DNA from: Nocardia sp. CY41
GTDB taxonomy: Bacteria; Actinomycetota; Actinomycetes; Mycobacteriales; Mycobacteriaceae
Assembly (NCBI RefSeq): GCF_009829325.1
Contig: NZ_VUOS01000022.1
Coordinates: 124,001-188,000, forward strand
Length of the DNA stretch: 64,000 nucleotides
Direction of reading: 5' to 3'
The translations under genes were made by a program, and so were the position numbers. Below the pieces are notes generated by a model, which saw only the letters and a program-made list of their open reading frames with translations, searched no databases and was not told the DNA's origin. The stretch's first letter is position 1, and the number at the start of each line of letters is the position of its first letter. This document shows positions 40,929 to 49,807 of the stretch, one piece after another.

Positions 40929-42560
40929 TCAGCGGGTGTCGCTGTCGATGAGCGAGGACCCGTTGCCGGGATTGACCAACCGGAGCGTCACCGATTTGTT
41001 CTGGCCGCCGTAGGTCACGCTGGCCACGTTGACGTCCACCGAACCGTCCGCATTGGCGCCGGACCCGCCACCGGCCGCGTCGACGGTGTTGAAGCCCGTG
41101 ACCCGGTTCTGCGTCCAGTAGGTCTCGAACGCCTGCTGACTGCCGTAGACCTGCTGGGCGGCCGGGGTCAGCTGCTTCCACGCCGCGGAGAAGCTCAAGT
41201 ACGTCAGATTGTTGTAGAAGTCCACCACTTGATCGATGGACTGCCGTGGATCGGCCTTGCCGACGCTCTTCGTCTCCCCCACCGGCGCCGCGGCCGACGT
41301 GGTGTTGCCGCCCGGTCGCGTCGACGCGACAACCGACGAGGAATTGCCCTGAGCGGCAGTGGTGTTCGAGCCCGACGAGCTCAGCAGGTTCACCATGAAG
41401 GCTCCGGCCACCACGATCGCGCCGATCAGCGCGCCGATCAGCACCGCGCGGCGCTTGCCCGACGAACCCTGCCGCTGCACCGGACGCGGCTGCGCCATCG
41501 TGCGGGGGTGCGTCGCGGCGTCCGGGTGGGCGGGCGGCGCGGGCGCGGGGCGGGGACGCGGCTGGCGCTCGGTCGGCGTGTAGGGCGTCGAGGCCATCGC
41601 CGAGGGGCGCAGCTCGCGGGTCGCCGATTCCGGCTGGCCCGCTCGCGGCCGGGCGAACGCCTCGCTGGCGGGCACGAACCCGGCGGCCACCGGGGCCGGA
41701 CCGGCGTCGGCGAACGCGGCGAGGTGGTCGCGCGCGGCCCGCATGCTCGGGCGCTCGCGCGGCTCGGGGCTGAGCAGGTCGAGCAGGAAATCCGTGGCGG
41801 GCCCGGCGTTGCGCGGTTCGCTCAGCTGACCGTTCGCGGCGGCGTAGAGCACCGCGAGCGGGTTGGAACCCGCACCGTAGGGCGGCTCCCCCTCGAGCGC
41901 GTGGAACAGCGTGGCGCCCAGCGCGAACACGTCGGAGGCGGGACTGGGATCGGAGCCGCGGGCGACCTCGGGCGCGAGGTAGGCGGCGGTGCCGCAGATC
42001 AGTCCGGTCTCGGTCAGGGTGACGTCGCCGGTCGCGCGGGAGATGCCGAAGTCGGTGATCTTCACCGTGCCGTGATCGTCGAGCAGGATGTTGCCCGGTT
42101 TCACGTCGCGGTGCACGATGCCCGCTTGGTGCGCGGCGATCAGCGCCGAGGCGACCTGCTCGCCGATCCGCGCGACCTGGGTCAGCGGCAGGGTGCCCTG
42201 GGCGGCGATCACGGCGGCGAGACTCTTGGATTTCAGATACTCCATCACCAGGCAGGGATCGCCCTCGTGCTCGGTGATGTCGAACACGACGATCGCGTTC
42301 GGATGCTGGAAGCGGGCGGCGTTGCGGGCTTCCCGGATCGCGCGCTGGCGGACCACGTCGCGTTCGGCCTCGGGCAGGCTCGGCTGGATGTGGATCTGCT
42401 TGACGGCCACGGAGCGCTGGAGGCGTTCGTCGACGGCACGCCAGACCACGCCCGTGCCGCCGCTACCAATCCGCTCGACCAGGCGGTAATGCTCCGCGAT
42501 CAACTGACCGGTATCGATGGCGCCTACTCCGAACCTTCTCGAAATCGTGACATCCCGCAT
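40929..42560 (-). CDS. Membrane Ser/Thr protein kinase (PknB class, no PASTA domains)
   Basis: A 543-residue kinase. The kinase domain is residues 20-290, with IGSGGTGVVW, Lys54, HRDVKPGN with Asp152, DFG at 170-172 and a GTAAYLAPE activation segment. A Pro/Arg-rich juxtamembrane linker (residues 310-385) precedes one membrane helix (AVLIGALIGAIVVAGAFMVNLL). The outer domain of about 145 residues is a SnoaL/NTF2-like or lipid-binding type with DPRQSIDQVVDFYNNLTYLSF. It differs from PknB in lacking PASTA repeats. The next gene downstream of its orientation is hisD, unrelated. Confidence 0.9.
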   Translation of the reverse strand: MRDVTISRRFGVGAIDTGQLIAEHYRLVERIGSGGTGVVWRAVDERLQRSVAVKQIHIQPSLPEAERDVVRQRAIREARNAARFQHPNAIVVFDITEHEGDPCLVMEYLKSKSLAAVIAAQGTLPLTQVARIGEQVASALIAAHQAGIVHRDVKPGNILLDDHGTVKITDFGISRATGDVTLTETGLICGTAAYLAPEVARGSDPSPASDVFALGATLFHALEGEPPYGAGSNPLAVLYAAANGQLSEPRNAGPATDFLLDLLSPEPRERPSMRAARDHLAAFADAGPAPVAAGFVPASEAFARPRAGQPESATRELRPSAMASTPYTPTERQPRPRPAPAPPAHPDAATHPRTMAQPRPVQRQGSSGKRRAVLIGALIGAIVVAGAFMVNLLSSSGSNTTAAQGNSSSVVASTRPGGNTTSAAAPVGETKSVGKADPRQSIDQVVDFYNNLTYLSFSAAWKQLTPAAQQVYGSQQAFETYWTQNRVTGFNTVDAAGGGSGANADGSVDVNVASVTYGGQNKSVTLRLVNPGNGSSLIDSDTR

Positions 42561-42659
42561 ATTGATTACTCACGCGGTCCGGGGATGAGTGTAGCGGGCG
42601 CCGGAATGCTCGTACGCGTCAGCCGGGCCATCTCGCGGCCCCAAATCGCCCGAAACGGA

Positions 42660-44411
42660 CTATTCGCGGGCACGCAGCATCCGCCCCGCGGCCTCCACCG
42701 CGGGAGCGGAACTGCCCGCGTCGCTGATGAACACCGAAAACGCCAGGTCGCCGTCGATGCCGACGAACCAGCCGTGCGCGTGCTTGTCGTCGATGTATTC
42801 CGCGGTACCGGTTTTGCCGAGCAGCCCGGGAAGGTCGCGCAATTGCGTCGCGGTGCCGTCGGTGACGGTCTCGCGCATCATGGTTTTCAGCTGGTCGTCG
42901 ACCTGTGGCGGCAATGCGTCCTGGGTGCGGTCCGGGGTGCCCGGCTTGCCGGTGACGAGCGTGGGCGCGGGCACCGCGCCGCGAGCGATGGACGCGGCGA
43001 CCAGGGCCATGCCGAACGGCGACGCTGTCACCTGCCCTTGACCGATCGCCGACTCGACACGCTGCGCGGAGGTGCCCGCCGCCGGAACTTTTCCGGTGAC
43101 CGTGGTGAGGCCCGGTGTGACGTAATCGACGCCGAGCCCGAGTTGTGCGGCCGCTTTCGTCAGCGCGTCGGCCGGCAACTGCACGGCGAGCGAGCCCATC
43201 GTGGTGTTGCAGGACCGGGCGAACGCGGTGTGCAGCGGCACCGAACCGAGATCGAAGTTGTTGTCGTTGGGGATGCGACGGCCCTCGATGTTCGCGGTGC
43301 CGGGACAGGGCAGCACGGTATCGGGTGTCACGGTGCCCGCCTGCAACGCGGCGGAGACGGTGACCGTCTTGAAGGTCGACCCCGGCGGGTAGAGTCCGGT
43401 CAGCGCGATCGGCCCCTGCGCGTCGGCCGGGGCGTTCTGCGCGATCGCGACGACCTCGCCGGTCGACGGTCGCAAGGCGACGATCGCGGCGGGCTGAGCG
43501 ACCGGGGCGAGCGCCGCCTCGGCCGCGCGCTGCACACCGAGATCGAGCGTCGTCGCGATGTCGGCGGTGGGCGTGGGATCGGTACCGGCGACGCGCTCGG
43601 TGCCCTGCGGCGTCTGGGCCCGCACCGCCCACCCGGCGTGCGCGTCGGCGGACTGCTGCCACAACTCGGCCAGTCCGGACAGAGTCGGCGCGGCCAGCGC
43701 CTTGTCGGTGGTCAGCAGCCGGGTCTGCGGTGCGAGGGTGACGCCGGGCAGCGCGCTCAGGCGATCCCGGATCGGGGCGAGGTCCCTCTCGCGGAGCGTG
43801 ATCGCGGTGACCGGCTTTCCTTGCGCCGCCGCCAGTTCCGTCTGCAGCGACGGCGCGGTGAGGCCGGGCGCGAGCGGACCGAGCAGATCCGCGACCGCGG
43901 AGAGGTCGGCGCTGGGAGCGACGTTCACCAGCGTGACGATCTGCTCGGTCATCAGTTCGCCGCCCGCGGCGTCGAGGATGCGGGCCGGCGCCGGATAGAC
44001 CCTGCTGTAGCTCAACGGTCCCGCGGCCAGCCCGGGAGCGATCGTGGCGGGATCCCACTTCACCCGCCACCCGTTCCCGTCGTCGTGGGCGGTGCCGTCG
44101 GTGGTGTAGGTCCACTCGGACTTGCCGTCGTCGCCCAGCTTCCAGGTGGCGGCCAGCGCGAAACCGTTGTCGCCGACCGAGCGGACCTCGAAGCGGACGT
44201 CCTTGCCGAGCCCCTCGTAGAGCGCGCCGAGGGTGTCGGAAGCCGCCGCCGGGTTGTCGGTGAGCGCGGCCGCCGCGGCGATGTCGTCGCTGTTCAGCGC
44301 TTCGGCGAACTGCCCGGCCACGGTGTCGGGCTGGTCCGGCCCGGACGAGCAGGCGGCGAGCACGAGCACCGGTGCGGTGAACAGGACGAGGGATTTCCGG
44401 TTGGTACGCAC
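42660..44411 (-). CDS. Class B penicillin-binding lipoprotein with MecA-like N-terminal domain
   Basis: A 583-residue transpeptidase. The start is a lipoprotein signal with LVLAAC, then a MecA-N domain (residues 25-135, VAGQFAEALNSDDIAAAAALT), a dimerisation domain and the transpeptidase. Motifs are SxxK at Ser345 (PPGSTFKT), SCN at 400-402 and KTG at 533-535 (LGKTGTAEY). The closest well-known type is PBP-lipo of mycobacteria (Rv2864c), important for septation and beta-lactam response. It is read before the kinase gene in the same direction, which suggests joint control. Confidence 0.92.
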   Translation of the reverse strand: MRTNRKSLVLFTAPVLVLAACSSGPDQPDTVAGQFAEALNSDDIAAAAALTDNPAAASDTLGALYEGLGKDVRFEVRSVGDNGFALAATWKLGDDGKSEWTYTTDGTAHDDGNGWRVKWDPATIAPGLAAGPLSYSRVYPAPARILDAAGGELMTEQIVTLVNVAPSADLSAVADLLGPLAPGLTAPSLQTELAAAQGKPVTAITLRERDLAPIRDRLSALPGVTLAPQTRLLTTDKALAAPTLSGLAELWQQSADAHAGWAVRAQTPQGTERVAGTDPTPTADIATTLDLGVQRAAEAALAPVAQPAAIVALRPSTGEVVAIAQNAPADAQGPIALTGLYPPGSTFKTVTVSAALQAGTVTPDTVLPCPGTANIEGRRIPNDNNFDLGSVPLHTAFARSCNTTMGSLAVQLPADALTKAAAQLGLGVDYVTPGLTTVTGKVPAAGTSAQRVESAIGQGQVTASPFGMALVAASIARGAVPAPTLVTGKPGTPDRTQDALPPQVDDQLKTMMRETVTDGTATQLRDLPGLLGKTGTAEYIDDKHAHGWFVGIDGDLAFSVFISDAGSSAPAVEAAGRMLRARE

Positions 44412-44447
44412 GCCGACGACCCTAGCGGGCCGGGGCGGGCCGCGAGA

Positions 44448-45314
44448 TCAGTCGCGCGACCACCGGGCCTGCGCCAGGGCGGCGGCGTCGGCGTCGGACA
44501 GGTCGATGTCGAAGACCTCGGCGAGGATCTTGGGCAGGTCGGCGGGTTCCAGTTCCCGCGTATCGCTCGTGCCGTCGGGGTACTCGGTGACGAAGGTGGT
44601 GCCGTCCAGCACATGGTGCACGTCCGGGTGGAAGCGCTGCACGTACGGCCGGGTGGTGAACGGGGAACGGGGCGAGGTCGACACGAAGTGGTTGCCGACG
44701 GCGTAGTCGATGCGGTACTGCGGATTCGAGGTGAAACTGTGCCGGTCGATCCACCCCTCGCGGCCGTATTGGTGCAGCACCCACAGGTCGGAATCCAGCT
44801 CCCCATGGGTGCGCTCCAGCCGGAACCTCCACTTGCCCGCCGCGAATTCGCCGGTGTCCGAGGACAGTTCGAACGGCGCGAGCGGCCCGGCGCCGAAGCC
44901 GACGTCGCACAGCCAGACTCGGTCGTCGTCGGCGGTCGTCACGCGCAGCAGCGCGTGGGTTGCGGGGCGCAATCCCGCGCCGGCGCCCATGCTCACCCGG
45001 CCGCTGAGCCCGGTGACGCCGAAACCGAGTCGTTCCAGCGCGGCCGCGAACAGTCCGACGTTCTCGTAGCAGTAGCCGCCGCGGCGGCGGTGCACGATCT
45101 TGTCCTGCAAGCTCGCCAGGTCGAGGGGGATCGACCGGCCGAGGATGATCTCCAGGTTTTCGAACGGGATCGCGGTGGTGTGCGCCCGCACCAGCTCGTG
45201 CAGCGTCCGGACGGCGGGGGCGCGCTCGCCGTGGAAACCGATCCGGGCCAGATAGGCGTCCAGGTCGAGTTCCGGTCCGTCCCAGTGGTAGGCCGGGTCT
45301 TCCGGCTTGCTCAT
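44448..45314 (-). CDS. nat: Arylamine N-acetyltransferase
   Basis: A 288-residue enzyme with the catalytic triad Cys82 (RRGGYCYENVGLF), His120 (RPATHALLRV) and Asp137 (WLCDVGFG). IPFENLEIILGRSI is also conserved. It transfers acetyl or propionyl groups from CoA to arylamines and hydrazines; mycobacterial NAT lies in a steroid-degradation operon, which is not the case here. The ATG at 45314 is preceded by GACGAAGCGAGGACG. Confidence 0.94.
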   Translation of the reverse strand: MSKPEDPAYHWDGPELDLDAYLARIGFHGERAPAVRTLHELVRAHTTAIPFENLEIILGRSIPLDLASLQDKIVHRRRGGYCYENVGLFAAALERLGFGVTGLSGRVSMGAGAGLRPATHALLRVTTADDDRVWLCDVGFGAGPLAPFELSSDTGEFAAGKWRFRLERTHGELDSDLWVLHQYGREGWIDRHSFTSNPQYRIDYAVGNHFVSTSPRSPFTTRPYVQRFHPDVHHVLDGTTFVTEYPDGTSDTRELEPADLPKILAEVFDIDLSDADAAALAQARWSRD

Positions 45315-45379
45315 CGCGTCCTCGCTTCGTCGTCGGTCTTTCTCCGTCAACCGCGCGGAGACCCGATCGTGTTCCCGCC

Positions 45380-46369
45380 TTACGCCGCGCACTTCGCGCC
45401 CGCGGGAGCGGGCGGGGCGGTGACGACGCCGTGCGCGACGTCCACGAGGTAGTCGCGGTCGGGGCCGTCGACCGGTTCCGTGCCGAGCAGCAGCCGTTCG
45501 ACGACGCAGCCGCCCTCGAAGAAGGCCGGTCCGACGCTGTGGTCGCCCGGGGCCACCCGCCCCTCCAGGTCGCGCCCGGTGACGACGGTGTACAGGGAGG
45601 TGGGCTTGCCCGCGGCGGCGAGCCCGGCGCGCATCTCGAGACTGGTGGCGTAGGGCACCACGTCGTCGGCGGTGCCGTGCACGAGGAACGCGCGCCGCAC
45701 GTCCATCCGGGCGGCCAGCAGGGCGGGCGAGCGTTCGGCGTAGGCGAGCGGACAGGCGGTAGGCGGGCAACCACCCGCGTCGCGCTCGATCTGGGCGGGC
45801 AGTGCCGGATCAACGACCGCCGCGCCCAGCCACATGGTGAAATCGTCGGCGGGACCGTAGTTGTCCACCCAGTAGTCGAACATCCCGCGCGGCCCGTGCG
45901 CCGCGGCGAGGCCGCTGGTGATGCCGCCCTGGCTCCAGCCCCACAGCACCGTGCGGGTGATCGAGCCGTGGGCCTGCCGGTACCACGCGGTCGCGGCGAC
46001 GACGTCACGCCGGCCCGCCCACAGATTCCAGTCCCCGGTGCGCCACGTGCTCTGCGCGGAGCGCAGGTCCATCGCCAGGATCGGCGTCGCGGTGCGCCGC
46101 GCGATCGACTCGAGGTAGGCGGCGAAGTCCGCCGACGACCCGCCGTGCCCGTGCACCGCGATCACGAGCGCTCGCGGGGTCACGTCACCCGCGGCACACC
46201 GGTAGGGCTCGTACACCCGCCCGGTCGCCTCCTCGCCGTCCACGGGCAGCGACACCGGGCCCACCACGACCCCAGGCGCGCAGGCCGGATCCGCCGAAAC
46301 ACGTGGCGGCGCAAGAATTGCCACGAGCACGCCGGCCAGCGCGCAGCACAGTGCGAGTACCCGTCGCAT
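45380..46369 (-). CDS. Secreted alpha/beta hydrolase (esterase)
   Basis: A 329-residue protein with an N-terminal signal peptide (MRRVLALCCALAGVLVAILA, cleavage near SADPA). The nucleophile is in GWSQGG near residue 147; VIAVHGHGGSSADF is the oxyanion-hole HG segment. Asp and His candidates are in VHGTADDVVP and APGDHSVGP. It resembles actinobacterial prolyl-oligopeptidase-fold or depolymerase-like esterases. The substrate is unknown. Confidence 0.82.
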   Translation of the reverse strand: MRRVLALCCALAGVLVAILAPPRVSADPACAPGVVVGPVSLPVDGEEATGRVYEPYRCAAGDVTPRALVIAVHGHGGSSADFAAYLESIARRTATPILAMDLRSAQSTWRTGDWNLWAGRRDVVAATAWYRQAHGSITRTVLWGWSQGGITSGLAAAHGPRGMFDYWVDNYGPADDFTMWLGAAVVDPALPAQIERDAGGCPPTACPLAYAERSPALLAARMDVRRAFLVHGTADDVVPYATSLEMRAGLAAAGKPTSLYTVVTGRDLEGRVAPGDHSVGPAFFEGGCVVERLLLGTEPVDGPDRDYLVDVAHGVVTAPPAPAGAKCAA

Positions 46370-46381
46370 CCTCGGATGATG

Positions 46382-46531
46382 TCACGTCGTCACGGCCGCC
46401 GCGACGAACAGTGGAAGCGAGGCCGCGACCAGCGACCCCACCAGCGCCGCCGTGCTCGCCACGGTCACGACCGCACCGCCGAGCAGGATGGCGCGCACGC
46501 CGAACTGTCGTGCCGCATCGCCCTGAATCAC
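46382..46531 (-). pseudogene. C-terminal remnant of a membrane protein
   Basis: A 49-codon frame (VIQGDAARQFGVRAILLGGA...) with two short hydrophobic helices, ending TGA 12 bases before the esterase start. Upstream in frame there is a stop, and the fold is incomplete. It abuts an ArsR relic on the opposite strand, so a regulator-transporter pair was probably lost by deletion here. Confidence 0.35.
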
Positions 46532-46685
46532 GCCGACGCATCATTTCCGGGTCCTGCGCAAGGCGGGCGTCACCCGGCAGCGGCGCGACGGACCGGAACA
46601 CCGCAGCCAGGTCCGCGTCGACGATCTGGAAGCGCGCTTCCCCGGCCTGCTCGACCTGGTCCGCGCCTGGGAACCGGAGAACTGA
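46527..46685 (+). pseudogene. ArsR-family regulator, C-terminal relic
   Basis: The frame opens after a stop and reads THHFRVLRKAGVTRQRRDGP, then RSQVRVDDLEARFPGLLDL and VRAWEPEN before TGA. HHFRVLRKAGV is the end of the ArsR recognition helix and the wing follows; the N-terminal half with the start codon is missing. It cannot bind DNA as it stands. Confidence 0.6.
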
Positions 46686-46798
46686 TCCCGATTTTTGGGG
46701 CAGGCCCCGGCGGTCGGGCCCTGTTACGGTCCGGGTATTCATTCCGAGTCCGGATGGCACGGGTCCGCGCGTTCGGACGTCCTCTCATGGAGTCAGCC

Positions 46799-47281
46799 AT
46801 GACCTTCGCACCCCGCCGCATCCCCGACGCGACCCTGATCCACACGGCCGAGACCACCGCGACCTGGCGAGCGGAGCTGCTCGCCCAACGGAACGCGTTG
46901 CGCGGGGCGAATTTCCGGGACGCCGCTGTCGCCTTGTGCGCGCTGGTGGCCGTGGCCGACGGCGCCGCCGCGGCGCGGGACCACGCCCTCGTCGCCGAAC
47001 TGGTCACGACGGACCCGGTTCTGCGCAATTTTCCGGTCGACGACTTGCGCGCCCTGTTCGAGGACAACTGCAATCGGCTGGCGAACGACCCGATCCTCGG
47101 TTGCGCGCACGTATTGCGGCAGATCGCCAAAGCGGGAGCCGAGCCGACCGAGGCGGACGCGGTGATCCGCACCGGCATCCTGATCGGCAGCGGCGCGGGC
47201 GCCTGCGGCCAGGCCGCGACCGACGCGCTGCGCGACGCCTGCCGGACGCTGCGCCTGGCCCCGGAGCGCTTCGGCCTCTGA
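46799..47281 (+). CDS. TerB-like tellurite-resistance family protein
   Basis: A 160-residue helical protein. After MTFAPRRIPDATLIHTAETTATWRAELLAQ it shows the TerB layout: AAVALCALVAVADG near residue 40, RNFPVDDLRALFEDNCNRL, and ADAVIRTGILIGSGAGACGQAATDALRDACRTLRL. The acidic metal-binding positions of TerB are only partly kept. The ATG at 46799 follows GGAG; a start four codons upstream is possible. No other ter genes are near, so tellurite resistance is doubtful. Confidence 0.65.
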   Translation: MTFAPRRIPDATLIHTAETTATWRAELLAQRNALRGANFRDAAVALCALVAVADGAAAARDHALVAELVTTDPVLRNFPVDDLRALFEDNCNRLANDPILGCAHVLRQIAKAGAEPTEADAVIRTGILIGSGAGACGQAATDALRDACRTLRLAPERFGL

Positions 47282-47309
47282 ACCACGACCCGAACGCTAC
47301 GATTCGCTT

Positions 47310-48488
47310 ATGCGTTCGATTGATGCCGCGCAGCGGCGCGCGCGGCTGGCGGTGCGCCACCGGCTGGCCACTCCGGAGCGGACCGGGCAGGTCGCGGAGA
47401 TCGCCCGCTCGCTGGTAGCCCTGCACGCGACCGATCCGGCGACCGTCTTCCTCTCCGTCGCGGCCCGCGCCGAGGGACTGACGCCCACGGATGTCGAACA
47501 GGAGCTCTACGAGGACCGTTCCCTGCTGCGAATGCTGGCCATGCGCCGCACCATGTTCGTCGTGCCGGTGGAGTCGGTGCCGATTCTCCAGGCGTCGTGC
47601 GCGGACGCGCTGGCGCACAAGCAGCGGCGCACCTACGGCAAGTACCTGGAACAGGCGGGCATCGGGGACGGCGACGTGCGCCGCTGGTGGGCCGACGTCG
47701 AGACCGAGACGCACAAGGCGTTGCTCGACCGCGGCGCGGCGACCGGCGCCCAGCTGGGCAGGGACGTCCCGCGGTTGCGCACCCAGGTGAACACCGCGCC
47801 GGACAAGGCGTATTCGAAGCCGACGAACATCACCACCTGGGTGCTGGTGACCCTCGGCTGCGAGGGCCGCATCGTGCGCGGCAGGCCGAACGGCGGCTGG
47901 ACCAGCAGTCAGTACACTTGGGCGCCGATCGAGTCCTGGCTGCCCGACGGCGTCGCCGCCCTGCCCGCCGCCGAGGCCCGGGTGGAACTGGTCCGTCGCT
48001 GGTTGCGCGCCTTCGGTCCCGCGCCGGTGTCCGACGTCAAGTGGTGGACCGGGTGGACGCTCGGCGAGGTGCGCGCGGCACTGGGCGCCTTGGATCTGGT
48101 CGAGGTCGATCTGGACGGCGTGACCGGCGTACTGCTGGCCGACGACGTGGAGCCGGTCGCCGCGCCGGAACCGTGGGCGGCGCTGCTGCCCGCCCTCGAC
48201 CCGACTCCGATGGGCTGGCAGGCGCGGGACTGGTACCTCGGCCCGCACGCGCCACGTTTGTTCGACCGCAACGGCAACGTGGGCCCCACCGTCTGGTGGG
48301 ACGGGCGGATCGTCGGCGGCTGGGCACAGCGCAAGGACGGCGAGATCGTCTACCGCCTGCTCGAGGACGTGGGAGCCGACGCCGAAGCGCTGATCGCCAC
48401 GCAAGCCCAGCGCGTCGCCGAATGGTTCGGCGACGTGCGCGCCATTCCCCGTTTCCGGACACCGCTGGAACGCGAACTCACCGCCTGA
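47310..48488 (+). CDS. Winged-helix HTH_42 protein (YcaQ/AlkX-like)
   Basis: A 392-residue protein of the HTH_42 family. It has an N-terminal helix-turn-helix (RTGQVAEIARSLVALHATDPATVFLSVAARAEGLTPTDVEQELYEDRSLLRMLAMRRTMFVV), a central part with WTSSQYTWAPIESWLP, SDVKWWTGWTLGEVRAALGAL, and a C-terminal PTVWWDGRIVGGWAQRKDGEIVYRLLEDVG. Members of this family include DNA glycosylases acting on cross-links (E. coli YcaQ) and streptomycete self-resistance glycosylases. The catalytic QxQ motif cannot be placed with certainty. Confidence 0.85.
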   Translation: MRSIDAAQRRARLAVRHRLATPERTGQVAEIARSLVALHATDPATVFLSVAARAEGLTPTDVEQELYEDRSLLRMLAMRRTMFVVPVESVPILQASCADALAHKQRRTYGKYLEQAGIGDGDVRRWWADVETETHKALLDRGAATGAQLGRDVPRLRTQVNTAPDKAYSKPTNITTWVLVTLGCEGRIVRGRPNGGWTSSQYTWAPIESWLPDGVAALPAAEARVELVRRWLRAFGPAPVSDVKWWTGWTLGEVRAALGALDLVEVDLDGVTGVLLADDVEPVAAPEPWAALLPALDPTPMGWQARDWYLGPHAPRLFDRNGNVGPTVWWDGRIVGGWAQRKDGEIVYRLLEDVGADAEALIATQAQRVAEWFGDVRAIPRFRTPLERELTA

Positions 48489-48493
48489 GCGAC

Positions 48494-48757
48494 ATGGAGA
48501 TTCACGGTTTCGCCGAGACCGACCGAGCCGCGCTGCGAGCCCTGTCCGTTGGGCCGGTGCGGATTCGCCGACCGAATCACGCTGGGGCGCATACCGGAGC
48601 AAAGGCGGCCATCAATCGGGAGCGGTACATGGATCTGAAACCGGAATCGCCGTTGGTCACGGAGGCCCCGAGAGTGAGGTGGTCGGGGCCGGAGCCTTCG
48701 GTCCCCGGCTTGCCGCGGCGGGCGGTGCACCAGAGCACGACGGTGCGCGACAGCTGA
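48494..48757 (+). pseudogene. Truncated GNAT acetyltransferase relic
   Basis: An 87-codon frame begins MEIHGFAETDRAALRAL, the usual N-terminus of a GNAT protein, and later has RERYMDLKPESPLV, like the YMDLEPES segment of the same family. The acetyl-CoA-binding motif never appears and the frame becomes Pro/Arg-rich before its stop. The frame starts five bases after the HTH_42 stop. I treat it as a decaying gene; the rest of the gap to nadC (48758-48883) shows nothing. Confidence 0.45.
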
Positions 48758-48883
48758 CGCGGCGACGTGTCGGACGTCGTACGCACGCTGCGCCGCCGAG
48801 CGCCCGGATGTCGGCCCGGACGGTGGCCGGTTCCCGCGCCGGCGGCGAACCAACCAGGGCCGGTAAGTGGTTCCGGGCAGGAT

Positions 48884-49744
48884 CTACATGTCCAGCCCGA
48901 GGTCGAGCACCCGGACCGAGTGGGTGAGGGCGCCGACGGCGAGGTAGTCGACGCCGGTGCGGGCGTAGTCGGTGGCGACGTCCAGGCTCAGGCCGCCGGA
49001 GGACTCCAGTTTCGTCTGCGGGGACGCGGCGTTGCGGCGCTGCACCGCCGCCTGGGTCTGCCAGAGCGGAAAGTTGTCCAGCAGCACCAGTTCCACGTTC
49101 TCGGCGAGGACGGCGTCGAGCTGTTCGAGGCTGTCGACCTCCACCTCGCAGGCGATGTCCGGGGCGGCGGCGCGGACCGCGCGCAGCGCTTCGACCACCG
49201 ATCCGGCGGCGACCACGTGGTTGTCCTTGATCAGCGCGGCGTCACCGAGACCCATCCGGTGGTTGACCCCGCCGCCCACGCGCACGGCGTACTTCTGCAA
49301 CGCGCGCAGTCCGGGCAGCGTCTTGCGGCTGTCCCGGATCCGGCAGTGGGTGCCCGCGACGGCGTCCACCCAGGCGGCGGTCGCCGTGGCGATGCCGGAC
49401 AGATGGCACACGAGATTGAGCATGGTGCGCTCCGCGGTGAGCAGTCCACGTGTCGGGGCGATCAGGGTGAGCACGGATTGTCCCGGCGACACCCGGGTGC
49501 CGTCGGCGACCCGATCGGTGATCTCGTAGCCGCCCGCACCGATGACCTCGTCGAGCACCAGCAGCCCGGCGTCGAGCCCGGCCACGGTCCCCGCTTCCCG
49601 CGACGCCACCGATGCCTTGATCACCGCGTCCGCGGGCACGGTGGCCGCCGTCGTGACGTCCGGTCCATAGCGCAGATCCTCGTCCAGCGCGGCGCGAACG
49701 ACGCGCAGCACCTCGTCGCGATCCAAAGCGGCATCCAGGGCCAT
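48884..49744 (-). CDS. nadC: Nicotinate-nucleotide pyrophosphorylase (quinolinate phosphoribosyltransferase)
   Basis: A 286-residue enzyme converting quinolinate and PRPP to nicotinate mononucleotide. It has RTMLNLVCHLSGIATATAAWVDAVAGT, RDSRKTLPGLRALQKYAVRVGGGVNHRMGLGDAALIKDNHV, and EVEVDSLEQLDAVL; VTPDYARTGVDYLAVGALTHS-like end. The ATG at 49744 follows AGGAAGGA. It closes the nadABC group. Confidence 0.95.
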   Translation of the reverse strand: MALDAALDRDEVLRVVRAALDEDLRYGPDVTTAATVPADAVIKASVASREAGTVAGLDAGLLVLDEVIGAGGYEITDRVADGTRVSPGQSVLTLIAPTRGLLTAERTMLNLVCHLSGIATATAAWVDAVAGTHCRIRDSRKTLPGLRALQKYAVRVGGGVNHRMGLGDAALIKDNHVVAAGSVVEALRAVRAAAPDIACEVEVDSLEQLDAVLAENVELVLLDNFPLWQTQAAVQRRNAASPQTKLESSGGLSLDVATDYARTGVDYLAVGALTHSVRVLDLGLDM

Positions 49745-49807
49745 CGAAGTGTTCCTTCCTCGCCGAGCGAACGGCGTTCCCACCGGATACCCGCTCGGCG
49801 GCTGTGA

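Noticed and set aside
40848..45452. A 1534-codon plus-strand reading frame opposite the kinase, PBP and NAT genes
   Set aside because: It is Gly/Arg/His-rich without domains and lies entirely antisense to well-supported genes; a high-GC shadow frame.
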